Under the pieces are notes generated by a model. It saw only the letters and a list, made by a program, of their open reading frames with translations, was not told the origin of the DNA and ran no database searches. The translations under genes were made by a program, and so were the position numbers. Below are positions 1 to 8,692 of a DNA stretch of 64,000 nt, in pieces. Position 1 is the stretch's first letter. The number at the start of each line of letters is the position of its first letter. Origin of the DNA: Stropharia rugosoannulata (lineage: Eukaryota; Basidiomycota; Agaricomycetes; Agaricales; Strophariaceae); NCBI GenBank assembly GCA_028532985.1, contig JANCIK010000006.1:1-64000 (forward strand), written 5' to 3'.

Positions 1-153
1 CTAAACCCCTAAACCCTAAACCCTAAACCCTAAACCCTAAACCCTAAACCCTAAACCCTAAACCCTAACCCATAAACCCTAACCCCTAAACCCTTAACCC
101 TAACCCTTAACCCTAACCCTAAACCCTAAACCCTAAACCCTAAACCCTAAACC
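1..153. repeat. Telomere, CCCTAAA heptamer tract
   Basis: The window opens with about 20 copies of CCCTAAA, with a middle stretch (about 58-115) that mixes CCCTAA, CCCCTAAA and CCCTTAA variants. The C-rich strand is on +, so position 1 points to the chromosome end and the G-strand overhang (TTTAGGG) would be on the minus strand. Heptamer repeats are common in plants; many fungi use the hexamer TTAGGG. The degenerate inner part is what ageing proximal telomere repeats look like. Confidence 0.97.
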
Positions 154-2090
154 AAGTCCTCCAGGATTCACATCCTAAAGGCAACTCACAACGCTCATGC
201 TACCCTCGATCCATCCGACGTAACCGCAGCATGCTATTTTTGGCCTCCACCTCGGCTCATGATGCATCTTATGCATATGAGCCTCTCCCCTACTCAAAAT
301 CTTCTCAAAAACTGTATGACTGCGTCCACCTGGCCTGACGGCCAGGGGATGCTTTGAGTACTGTCTCCAACATATTGAACTGCGCTGCCTTCATGATACG
401 CAGCCAAGACAATCTATTTGTCATGTTCACCGCAGTCCACTTTGCATAACACTATTATCTCCTTTGAAATCTCTCTATAGAAATGCGGAAGCAAGTCATC
501 CAGGATTCACGTCCTAAAGGCGACTCACAATCACTCATGCCACCTTGGATCCATCTGATGTAATTGTAGCATGCTATTTTTGACACCCACTTTGGCTCAC
601 GACGCCGTTTATGCATATGAGCTTCTCCCCTGCCCAAAATCTTCTCAAAATGCATGTGACTGCATCTACCTCACCTTATGGCCAGGGGACGCTTTGGATA
701 CTGTACCCAACGTTTTGAATTGCGCTAGCTTCATATTACGCAGCCAAGGCAATATATTTGTCATGTTCACTATAGCTGACCGTGTATAACATTATCATCT
801 CCTTTGAAATCTCTCTATAGACCTGTGAGACCAAATCCTGCGTTATTCACATCAGTAAGGCGACTCACCAACGCTCATACTACCTACAATACATCCGACG
901 TAACAGTAACATGCTATTTTTGGCCTACACTTTGGCTCACGATGCCGCTAATGCATATGAGCCTCTCCCCTACTCAAAATCCCCTCAAAATCTGTGTGAC
1001 TACGTCCGCCTGGCCTGACGGCCAGGAGACGCTATGGGTACTGTCTCCAACATATTGAACTGCGCTGGTTTTACACTACGCAGCCAAGACAATTTATTTG
1101 TCATGTTCACCGTAGCCCAACGCATATAACACTATCATCTTCCTTGAAGTCTCTCTATAGACCTGCGAGACCAAGTCCTGCAGGATTCACGTCCATAAGG
1201 CGACTCACAATCGCTCATGCCACTTTTGATCCGTCCGGCACAGCTGTAGCATTCTATTTTTGGCTTACACTTTGGCTCACGATGCCGCTAATGCACATGA
1301 ACCTCTTCCCTACTCAAAAATCTTCTCAAAATCTGTATAACTACGTCCACCTGGCCTGACGGCCAGGGGACGCTTTGAGTACTGTCTCCAACGTGTTGAA
1401 CTGTGCTGCCTTCATGATTCGCAGCCAAGACAATTTATTTGTTATGTTCACCGCAGTCCATTTTGCGTAACACTATCATCTCCTTTGAAGCCTCTCTATA
1501 GAAATGCGGAGGCAAGTCATCCAGGACTCATGTCCTAAAGGCGACTCACGACCCTATTGCTACCTTGGATCCATCTGATGTAATTGTAGCATGCTATTTT
1601 TGACCTCCACTTCGGCTCACGACACTGCTAATGCATATGAACCTCTCCCCTACTCAAAATCTTCTCAAAATCCGTATGACTGCGTCCACCTGGCCTGACG
1701 GCCAGGGGACGTTTTGAGTACTGTCTCCAACACGTTGAACTGTGCTGCCTTCATGATTCGCAGCCAAGACAATTTATGTTCACCGCAATCCACTTTGCGT
1801 AACACTATCATCTCCTTCGTAGCCTCTCTATAGAAATGCGGAAGCAAGTCATCCAGGACTCACGTCCTAAAGGCGACTCACGACCCTATTGCTACCTTGG
1901 ATCCATCTGATGTAATTGTAGCATGCTATTTTTGACCTCCACTTCGGCTCACGACGCCGCTAATGCATATGAGCCTCTTCCCTACTCAAAATCTTGTTAA
2001 AATCTGTGTGACTGCGTCCGCCTGGCCTGACGGCCAGGGGACGCTTTGGGTACTGTCCCCGACATGCTGAGCTGCGCCAATTTTAATCTA
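154..2090. repeat. Subtelomeric tandem array, ~340-bp units x 5.7
   Basis: Units begin at about 154, 493, 833, 1173, 1514 and 1846 (spacings 339, 340, 340, 341, 332); the last is partial and homology fades near 2090. Landmarks in every unit are a start like AAGTCCTCCAGGATTCAC, a GCATGCTATTTTTG block, and a CCTGGCC-TGA(C)-GGCCAGG hairpin. Units alternate between two sub-types (for example TAGACCTG versus TAGAAATGCGGA before the start), suggesting duplication of dimers. Short open frames inside are repeat artefacts with no conserved reading frame. Confidence 0.93.
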
Positions 2091-2305
2091 TGCATTCATT
2101 CATGCACCCAATGAAACACCAACTCAGGATCGATGTTACAGGAACACCATATCCCAATCGAGATTTTTCATACTACCATACATAGAAATATAAACACCAT
2201 CACCGTAGCCAAGTCATACCATTACGATAGTAAATTAAATCAAAGTCCCCGCATTTACTATTTAAAACCAACACTTTCTCTGACAAATCTACAACGTTTC
2301 TCCTC

Positions 2306-2899
2306 ATGTCGACATTTGACGAACTTGAACACCTTATCTATGCCTGCAGACGGCTACTAGTGCAAATTGCACATGACTCCCATCTGCCTCATCTGGCAGA
2401 CCACCCATCACAATCACAATCACGTTCCTACCCCCCTGCACCTCCCAATACACCAATACGACCAGTACCTCGCCAACTCACCCGTGCCTGGACTAAACTC
2501 ATCCCTTCGGCAATCCCTGTCGAATTGGTACATCCACTTACGGGCTACAACATATCTGGTGCATTTAACTGCGAGAAACCATGGATGCTTACTGCAAATC
2601 CCTCAAAGGCGATGATTAAAAACAAAAGCCTACTGGAAATCACAAAAACAAATCTATCCGGTACAGCTATGCAAATCAGAACCAACAACGCGATGTATAT
2701 TCAAATTGACAGTATTATTGGCCTACGAGTACGCTCCTACATTGACGTACATGCATCTGTGGCGCCAGGACAATTTGCATCTTCCATGAACATACGTATA
2801 CGCTTAGAATGGTTTGATGTACCACTGATTCTCTACCTCATTCCCCAATCACATTTAAAACCGAATAAAGAAGAGTATGAACGTTACATGCTACTATAG
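2306..2899 (+). CDS. Hypothetical 197-aa protein in the outermost telomeric module
   Basis: I do not recognise this protein. It is the only long frame in the first 6 kb and starts at an ATG with a TATTTAAAA box about 45 bp upstream. Residues 1-30 are leucine/histidine rich, about 35-60 are a proline/serine linker, and 75-197 look like a compact beta-rich domain with several Ile/Val-rich strands (for example around residues 105-175); no signal peptide or membrane span is evident. It lies between the 340-bp array and a hammerhead motif (3840-3898) followed by CCCTAAA repeats, so it may be cargo of a telomere-attached element rather than a host gene. No intron is needed. The function is unknown and I assign none. 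Confidence 0.55.
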   Translation: MSTFDELEHLIYACRRLLVQIAHDSHLPHLADHPSQSQSRSYPPAPPNTPIRPVPRQLTRAWTKLIPSAIPVELVHPLTGYNISGAFNCEKPWMLTANPSKAMIKNKSLLEITKTNLSGTAMQIRTNNAMYIQIDSIIGLRVRSYIDVHASVAPGQFASSMNIRIRLEWFDVPLILYLIPQSHLKPNKEEYERYMLL

Positions 2900-3760
2900 T
2901 CTCTACTAAACTTATTACCATCTCCCCAACATATTTATTAAATAAATAAATCACTAATATCCAAAAAAGAAAAATAAACAAAGATATGTCATAAATATCT
3001 AATACTAATTTCGAAAAAATTGGTCATTCCAATGCATACACCCCTCCCTAAAAAAGAGAGCATCCACCCCATAAATAAATAATTCTATAAATTATAAATC
3101 CCTAGTATCACCCTACATATAAAAGACTGACCTGATTTATCAACACCACACAAATATAAAAAGCCTTGAAGGGATACACAATTCAAGGAAAGAAAGGTGA
3201 TGGTCCCCCAACTCTCTTCCTCCATCATCTTTTATATCCTGTCAGTAGTCATATGTATTTCATCATCATATGATAAATAGCAATCACTTACTAAGATAAA
3301 AGACCAAGATATGTCAGCATTTTAGATTAATAACCAACATATGTCATCATTTAGTCAAACTTATGAGATAATCCCCTACATATGTAACATTCCTCAGTCA
3401 TACTCAACCTACCATTTATCATCATCATCAATAATCACATTAGTAACATTCTAAGGACATGAGTCATCACACATATCATAACTCAGCTGAATCACTCCAT
3501 TCCATTCTTCATCAGTCATTACATTTGATAGATATGTCAGCCCTCTCCATAATATGGCTCTACATTCTTAAATCTGAGTCATGCTATGTAAATCATCATG
3601 ACTAACTGCTTGTTTCTCAGTCAGCTACTCCCAAATCAATGACTAATTGCTACTCTCTGAGTCATTCATTTACAAATCAATGACAAATCATACTAGATAT
3701 GACACCAGAGTATGACATCAATGGAAGATAAATCCATCTCCCATAGATGCTACCATAAGG
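2900..3760. other. AT-rich non-coding spacer with GTCAT/CATCAT motifs
   Basis: About 860 bp with no open frame. It is AT-rich and full of short imperfect iterations of ATATGTCA, TCATCAT and AGTCATNNCAT. A TATAAATACT box (about 3761-3770) begins the following ribozyme-bearing segment. I see nothing else in it. Confidence 0.6.
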
Positions 3761-3839
3761 TATAAATACTCCCCAAAAATGTGGTCAGAAAGGCCATTCT
3801 ACAACCCACTCACCTCACTCATCAACTTCACTCCCCTCT

Positions 3840-3898
3840 CTGGAACTGAAGAAGCACATAAGTGCAGAAATAGGGAATTAGGAGCCCCTATTTTCCAG
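3840..3898 (+). ncRNA. Hammerhead ribozyme motif, copy 0
   Basis: Core: CTGAAGA (3846-3852), stem II GCAC/GTGC with loop ATAA (3854-3865), GAAA (3867-3870). Stem III pairs ATAGGG (3870-3875) with CCCTAT (3886-3891). Stem I pairs CTGGAA (3840-3845) with TTCCAG (3893-3898). The predicted self-cleavage site is after T3892 (AUU). All three helices close exactly where the hammerhead fold needs them. Weak point: the base pair next to the core in stem II is A-A (3853/3866) instead of the usual G-C, so activity may be reduced. A CCTAAACCCTAAAC tract follows 149 bp downstream. Confidence 0.65.
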
Positions 3899-4046
3899 TA
3901 AGAAGTTATTTTCCCTGGATTAGTGAGTTTCTATCCTATTATTTTCTTCACTTTTGTGCTTTCACACCCTCTTCATGAACATATGGCTTTGCTGTCCCTG
4001 TTATTGAAGCTTCAGCCTTTGCAACCCTTTATGGGAAGCTATTCAT

Positions 4047-4060
4047 CCTAAACCCTAAAC
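4047..4060. repeat. Interstitial telomere repeat 1
   Basis: CCTAAACCCTAAAC, two heptamers in the same orientation as the terminal telomere. It marks an abrupt switch from AT-rich sequence on the left to GC-rich sequence on the right, so it looks like the junction between two separately acquired modules. Confidence 0.85.
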
Positions 4061-4628
4061 GTGGCTCGTGTAAGTCCCAATGTGGCCTCGGGTCGCCTAG
4101 TACGCGTCGGTAACTTCTGCGCGCGCGCAGACATCACCGGCGGTGTCACACGCACAGGTAATAGTCCAAACCTTAATAGTCGTCACCCAACTTAGGCACA
4201 GCCGAAGGGGACCGACGGCGCGGCAAGGGCTATTGTTATTTTAAGAACGAAAGAGGCTTCCACGACCGCACTCCCTTAATCGGGACCGCGGGCGGTGTGA
4301 ACCCGTAATTACACCGGCGCGAAACGTCGCCGGTGGGAGATAGTCATTATTTATAGCTGCACTCACGCAGAGGCAGTGTATTTTTGTCTTTATTTTATAT
4401 TTAGACAGCATGAGACGTTCTACTTCTTCGTAGAACAATGGATGGGAGCGTTGAGCTATTCTTGGAGTAGCCCGCGCATGCGAAGCATCGGTTATGATGG
4501 GCCAAAGTGCCCAGATGACCTGGTGACCTGATCATGCGGTGTGGAATGGTCCTCGGGGTAGACAGCGTGTAAACGCATTAGCACCCTCTCATGCGCACAG
4601 ACCGTCGCCAGATGTCTATAAAAGCAGG
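4061..4628. other. GC-rich 5' part of ribozyme module 1, no gene
   Basis: No convincing reading frame. A perfect CACCGGCG/CGCCGGTG hairpin with a short loop lies at 4312-4335, and a GCGCGCGC run near 4121. A TATAAAAG box occurs at about 4617-4624, a few bases before the hammerhead motif. Short open frames here lack any recognisable product. Confidence 0.5.
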
Positions 4629-4703
4629 CCAGGTTGCACTGATGAGGGGTATCCCGAAAGCGCCCTTTACTCCTTCGTTAGGTGTAGGGTCCTTTGCAAC
4701 TGG
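4629..4703 (+). ncRNA. Hammerhead ribozyme motif, copy 1
   Basis: Core: CTGATGA (4639-4645), stem II GGGG/TCCC around a TA loop (4646-4655), GAAA (4656-4659). Stem III begins A4659-G4660 and closes with C4692-T4693, enclosing an imperfect CCCT/AGGG helix (4662-4665 with 4686-4689). Stem I pairs CCAGGTTGCA (4629-4638) with TGCAACTGG (4695-4703), one bulge. The predicted cleavage site is after T4694 (CUU). Every invariant core base is present. Downstream come a 12-bp hairpin (4731-4757) and CCCTAAA repeats (4764-4781). Confidence 0.82.
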
Positions 4704-4730
4704 TCGATACCTCATACAGCTAAGTAAACG

Positions 4731-4757
4731 CCACCACTCACCGAAGGTGAGTGGTGG
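4731..4757 (+). other. Perfect 12-bp hairpin before telomere tract
   Basis: CCACCACTCACC and GGTGAGTGGTGG are exact inverted repeats around a GAA loop. The hairpin ends 6 bp before interstitial CCCTAAA repeats and starts 36 bp after the predicted hammerhead cleavage site. The same order (ribozyme, hairpin, telomere tract) recurs at 5547-5694, which argues for a functional RNA 3' end rather than chance. Confidence 0.8.
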
Positions 4758-4763
4758 ATCCCA

Positions 4764-4781
4764 CCCTAAACCCTAAACCCT
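4764..4781. repeat. Interstitial telomere repeat 2
   Basis: CCCTAAACCCTAAACCCT, same orientation as the chromosome end, directly after the 4731-4757 hairpin. Confidence 0.92.
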
Positions 4782-5147
4782 CTTGGATCCCTCCAAGCTG
4801 GTGCTCTTGGAGCCCCTGTGAGCAGTGTTACTGAGCTGATCCTGTGGGATTTCCAGTACTCTAGTATTGTGCCATGTCCAAGCTTGTGCTATCAGATCCC
4901 ATGTGGCTAGGTTTACTGAGTGGAGCATGTAGGAGTCCTGTTGTGCAGGTATTGCATAGTGCTACCTATTCCAATGTATCCCAACCCACCACCATTATGT
5001 CCCAACACAACCTATCCCATCCCTTCCACCCCCACCCCAACATAACCAATCCACTCTCATTCCAACCCAACTCATCCCATCCCTAGGGCTGAACCCTACT
5101 CCCAACCCTACCCAAAAATGAAAAAGTAGCCCATAACCCTAAACCCA
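4782..5147. other. Short module with pyrimidine tract and weak telomere-like end
   Basis: No gene. 4976-5090 is a run built from CCCAACC/TCCCATCC-like units, almost purine-free in places. The module ends in CCATAACCCTAAACCCA (5131-5147), only about one and a half telomere units, plus degenerate copies near 5090-5115. I find no hammerhead core in it. Confidence 0.55.
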
Positions 5148-5187
5148 GTACTTGAGGTCGTACCCATACAAAGGGAAAACGAAACGA

Positions 5188-5253
5188 GATAAGATAAGAT
5201 AAGGATGTGGCTGTGCCAGATCTAATCAGTTTAGATAAGATAAGATAAGATAG
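5188..5253. repeat. GATAA microsatellite clusters
   Basis: Two runs of tandem GATAA (5188-5203 and 5234-5253) separated by 30 bp. Fungal GATA factors bind such sites when arranged as promoter clusters, but there is no neighbouring gene, so slippage repeat is the simpler reading. Confidence 0.7.
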
Positions 5254-5546
5254 GACGCTGATCATCTGGTAAAGATATACAACACGCCAACATATCGTTT
5301 GCACAAGGCATCTTCGATGCAATCTCACCGATCAACGAGATCGCAATGTTGTACCGCGAAACACCCGCGCAGGTATACGCAGCCTTAACGCTGCCGCGCG
5401 TAGCCATAAGGCTACACCTGTTATACTTGTCAAATACGCCGAAGATGAAACGATATTGCTACATTGGTACGCAAGGCAGCGCGAAACACTTACTGATATC
5501 CAGATATGTAACGCTGCCCAGAGGCTGCGTCTGTCGACGCATCCTA

Positions 5547-5621
5547 GTCAAGTACAGCCACTGACGAGTCTATAAAGACGAAAGGGCCAGCTGGATTAAT
5601 CCCCAGCCCTTTGGCTTTGAC
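5547..5621 (+). ncRNA. Hammerhead ribozyme motif, copy 2 (best)
   Basis: Core: CTGACGA (5561-5567), perfect stem II GTCT-ATAA-AGAC (5568-5579), GAAA (5580-5583). Stem III pairs AGGGC (5583-5587) with GCCCT (5606-5610), continued by TGG/CCA. Stem I pairs AGCCA (5556-5560) with TGGCT (5612-5616), then an internal GTAC bulge and a second helix GTCAA (5547-5551) with TTGAC (5617-5621). The predicted cleavage site is after T5611 (CUU). The internal loop in stem I and the stem II loop are placed as in natural fast-cleaving hammerheads, whose loops make tertiary contacts. TATAAA is embedded in stem II. Confidence 0.88.
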
Positions 5622-5653
5622 TTTCTCCCTTCTCCTCAGCTAACTAGTCGCTC

Positions 5654-5668
5654 ATCGCCTTCGGCGAT
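5654..5668 (+). other. Hairpin before telomere tract, second copy
   Basis: ATCGCC-TTC-GGCGAT, perfect 6-bp stem. It ends 9 bp before CCCTAAA repeats and begins 42 bp after the predicted ribozyme cleavage site. Sequence is unrelated to the 4731-4757 hairpin, but position and shape match. Confidence 0.75.
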
Positions 5669-5677
5669 TTCGCTCCC

Positions 5678-5694
5678 CCCTAAACCCTAAACCC
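5678..5694. repeat. Interstitial telomere repeat 4
   Basis: CCCTAAACCCTAAACCC, same orientation as the chromosome end; the innermost such tract in the window and therefore the inner edge of the telomere-derived module stack. Confidence 0.92.
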
Positions 5695-6059
5695 GAATCC
5701 GGGCTCAGATTTGTTCCCACGGTACTTGCTGGCCCTGTATGGGCCAGTATCTCCCTAGGTCAAGTTAACGTTTTTTGAAGGCTGTTTTGTGATCAGGTCA
5801 AGATCAGGTATGATGTAGGTGTGTGGTAGTGTAAAAAATTAAATTAGCTTAGAATCATCGGTATAGAATGTGAGGCTCGCGCACAAGTTCTCAATGAACC
5901 CTCGAAAGTCATATACTAAAGACGCAATAGAGCTGGATAACTTTCAAGTCGATACAATACTGTGTCTCCTTAAAGTCAATGTATTCGCCCATAACGAGCA
6001 AATAGTATTTTAAACTAGTACAGTTCTTTGGGTACCGACAGTATGTAGCTTAGCAGGAT
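5695..6059. other. Intergenic, small hairpin only
   Basis: No gene visible. CTGGCCC/GGGCCAG (5729-5747) forms a 7-bp hairpin shortly after the last interstitial telomere repeat. Confidence 0.5.
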
Positions 6060-8310
6060 GGACGAACTCGGGGATTTCGCGCGGCTGTACATGCTCGCAG
6101 TCGCCCTCCACCGTCTCAGCCGGTCACCGCGCGCATCAACTGTGTACGCCGACTACGCCGTCGCCCTCTTCGTGTTCTGGTCCTTATCTCCCTCCTGCTC
6201 GTCCTCGCCTCCCTCCCCATGGCCATGACACTCCTCGGAGTGCGTATGGGTCATATACGGGCGGTGCCAGTGTCTGCTCCGCTTGCGTTGCATCATTGAC
6301 CTTAAGAACGTGTTCTTCTGCACTAGGTGGGTAACACGAATCGTCCGAGTGATAAATCAAATCTCGAGCCCCATGTCCTCTGTGTCTTGGAAGCCCTCGC
6401 CATCTCAATACACTTGCCTACCGCCTCGTGACATAGGAATAAGCGACGAGGCAAGGAGTGTAAGAGGAACATGAGACAGCCCATACCACGAAGGAATAGA
6501 CAACAGTGCGGAATATGGTGGAATGGGCAAAGGGCCTGACCGCGGCGGGATGGGATGGGAAAAGGCCCCAATCTCATTGGTGTAAGTGTAGACGACGGTG
6601 GACTCCGTATCCGGGACTGCCGTCCCCCGAGGGCATTCGCCAAATCCACGCCGTCCTGATCATCAAAGTATTCGTCTCCGCCAGATGGCGCGACCCCGCG
6701 TACGCGTTCTCGTCCTCCCCTCCTTCCCATACACACACTCTTAACGTCCGCAGCATCCGTCTCTACCCAGCTACTTCGTTCCGCGTTCCCGACTGCGTGT
6801 TCATGGGCAGAGCTAGCTCGCCATTCGTAGACATACTCGTGGTCGTGTCAAGGTAAACAGACGGGGTTGGTGCCGAAATCCCACCACTCGCACGGAGGGG
6901 TGTCGCTTCGTTTGGAAGCGCAGCGCGCATCTGCGTCGCCCACTTCTTCGCCGGCGCGTACCGCAACATTGCTGCTTCGGGCTTATGTCCTGCGAGGGGG
7001 CGACATTATACCTAAGCCCGCCGCGCACGACAGGTGCCGGGACTTGCTGGCAGACCAACAGGCGTACAGGGCGGAAGCGGATCGGGAACGAGCTCTCCTT
7101 CCCTCTCAACATCTGCCCACCACTTCCCGGTGCCGCTCCTGCTCCTCCCCCACCGGCGCGAAGCTCTGGGGACGTGATCCGTCCTGTCCATGACGTGCTG
7201 CGCCAGCGCAGTCGAGTCTGGGCCTAACAAAGGGGTTCGGCAAGGTCGGCGAGGTATGTTCCCTGTGCAGTGAGCTTGGCATGTTGACATCTCTAGAAGA
7301 TGACGGTAGAATCGGAGGAGGCGAGGAGGTGGTACGGTACTAGGTGGGGGAAGGTCATAACATGCAAGCACATTTGGCGGCGCTGTCGGTCCTATCCCAT
7401 TTTGTACTGGCGAAGGCGGGCGGGGAGCGGTGTCCTCCCAGAGACGGCATGAGCGGGGAGGGTGACCAAATGGAAATCGATCGTATTGGGGAAAGGAGCA
7501 GCTGCGGCTGAGACGAATGCGATCGGGGGCGTATTGGGCAACGGAGACGTTGCTGCTGCAAGCCTGCATTCAGCGGTGACCACCCCCCGTTGCCGACGAC
7601 GTGCCTGTACCTTTAACATGTATAATCCGATAAGCAGAGGCCCCGAGCCCAGCATCGTCGCCGACGATTATGACCGTAAGTGAATCCGAGTGTTCAACAA
7701 CGAGGAGCGGTGGAAATCGCCGTATGCAGGGAAAGGGTGGAGGTGCTGGACAACAGGACGCGACATAGGCTGGGTTGTCGATGGGGTGGGGATTGCCTTT
7801 CTACGCCGCGCAGGGAGGGCGGGGGCAGGCGAGAGGGGCCTATACGTACCTACCGATATATAAGCTGCAGCCATTTCCAGGTAAACAGGGCACATACATT
7901 GATAAATCTTCGTTGCCTGCACTTTTGCTCTTCTCCTGGCCGTACCTGGCAACTCTCGTCTTATGCCCGCCGTGACCCAGACTGCTCCTCATCGACATCT
8001 ATCACACCGGACATCGATGGAGTAGAACCACATAGCAGGCGTTCCGGGTCCGAAACGAGGTCTTCCTTCATCCAGCTGTGCGGTGCGCCGAATGGGAGTG
8101 ATCTGAAGCGAGACCGCTGGCTCCATTACAAGTCCAAAGCGACAATGAGACGGGGTGAAAATTTGTTTACAAACAGACATACCTAGCAACCCTTGCCCTC
8201 GTCATACGGCGCCTGTACTCCTCGACTTTGCTTTACTGCATACTTGTATTGATCTGGACGTGACAAAGGACGTGAGGCCTGCCTGTTTCTCAGCGAGCCA
8301 TACTTAGATG
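6060..8310 (-). other. GC-rich region with probable unresolved minus-strand gene(s)
   Basis: Base composition jumps here and both strands have many overlapping frames, which GC-rich DNA produces by itself. On the minus strand several pieces look coding: one around 6580-6860 with an acidic stretch (GGDEYFDDQDG), one ending at 6763 (about 68 residues, APAKKWATQMRAALPNEATP), one near 7400-7655 and one near 7670-7950, plus a possible first exon near 8190-8365. They are separated by sequences with plausible GT...AG boundaries, as expected for a multi-exon, proline/serine/arginine-rich fungal protein. I cannot join them with confidence and recognise no domain. A copy of the 75-bp repeat found again at 11.35 kb lies at its 5' side. 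Confidence 0.35.
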
Positions 8311-8331
8311 ATGGCGGGGAAAGGCAAGAAG

Positions 8332-8415
8332 CTGACGCAGCGTCGCCGAACCGTGCGGCACCCAAGCGGCACCAGGACGCCGGAACACAGCCGGAACGGA
8401 ATTCTTTACGTTCCC
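8332..8415. repeat. 75-bp dispersed repeat, copy 1
   Basis: Matches 11347-11430 in the same orientation: shared GACGC(A/G)GCGTCGCC, then GGCACC..GGAC, then CCGGAACACAG(C/G)CGGAACGGAA, then a TTCCCC/CTCCCC end. It has 12 extra bases relative to copy 2. Confidence 0.7.
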
Positions 8416-8692
8416 CGTATGTATGTAGTTATGTTCGAGCAAATACAAAGGTGCTTTGCATGACTTATTACGCGGAAACGCTCCATATGTCATGGTTAGA
8501 GCTTGGACAAGGGATAAGCAAGGCAGCGGTATGAAAATATGTCTCCCAACCAGGCTGATGCGGGGAACAGAACCCATGAACCCACGAGCACCCTCCTGAA
8601 CTTTCTCTGGATCTTTGTCAGGCAGCTCCGAGGTGTTGAATGACTCCTTGATGGGTGTCTTCGGCGCGCCGCCTTGCCTTGCTGCAGAATCG

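Noticed and set aside
3360..4030. Solo LTR of a Ty3/gypsy element (TATAAATACT box, then a transcribed-leader-like stretch)
   Set aside because: No second LTR, primer-binding site or target duplication found; the same segment folds as a hammerhead and ends at a telomere tract, which explains it better.
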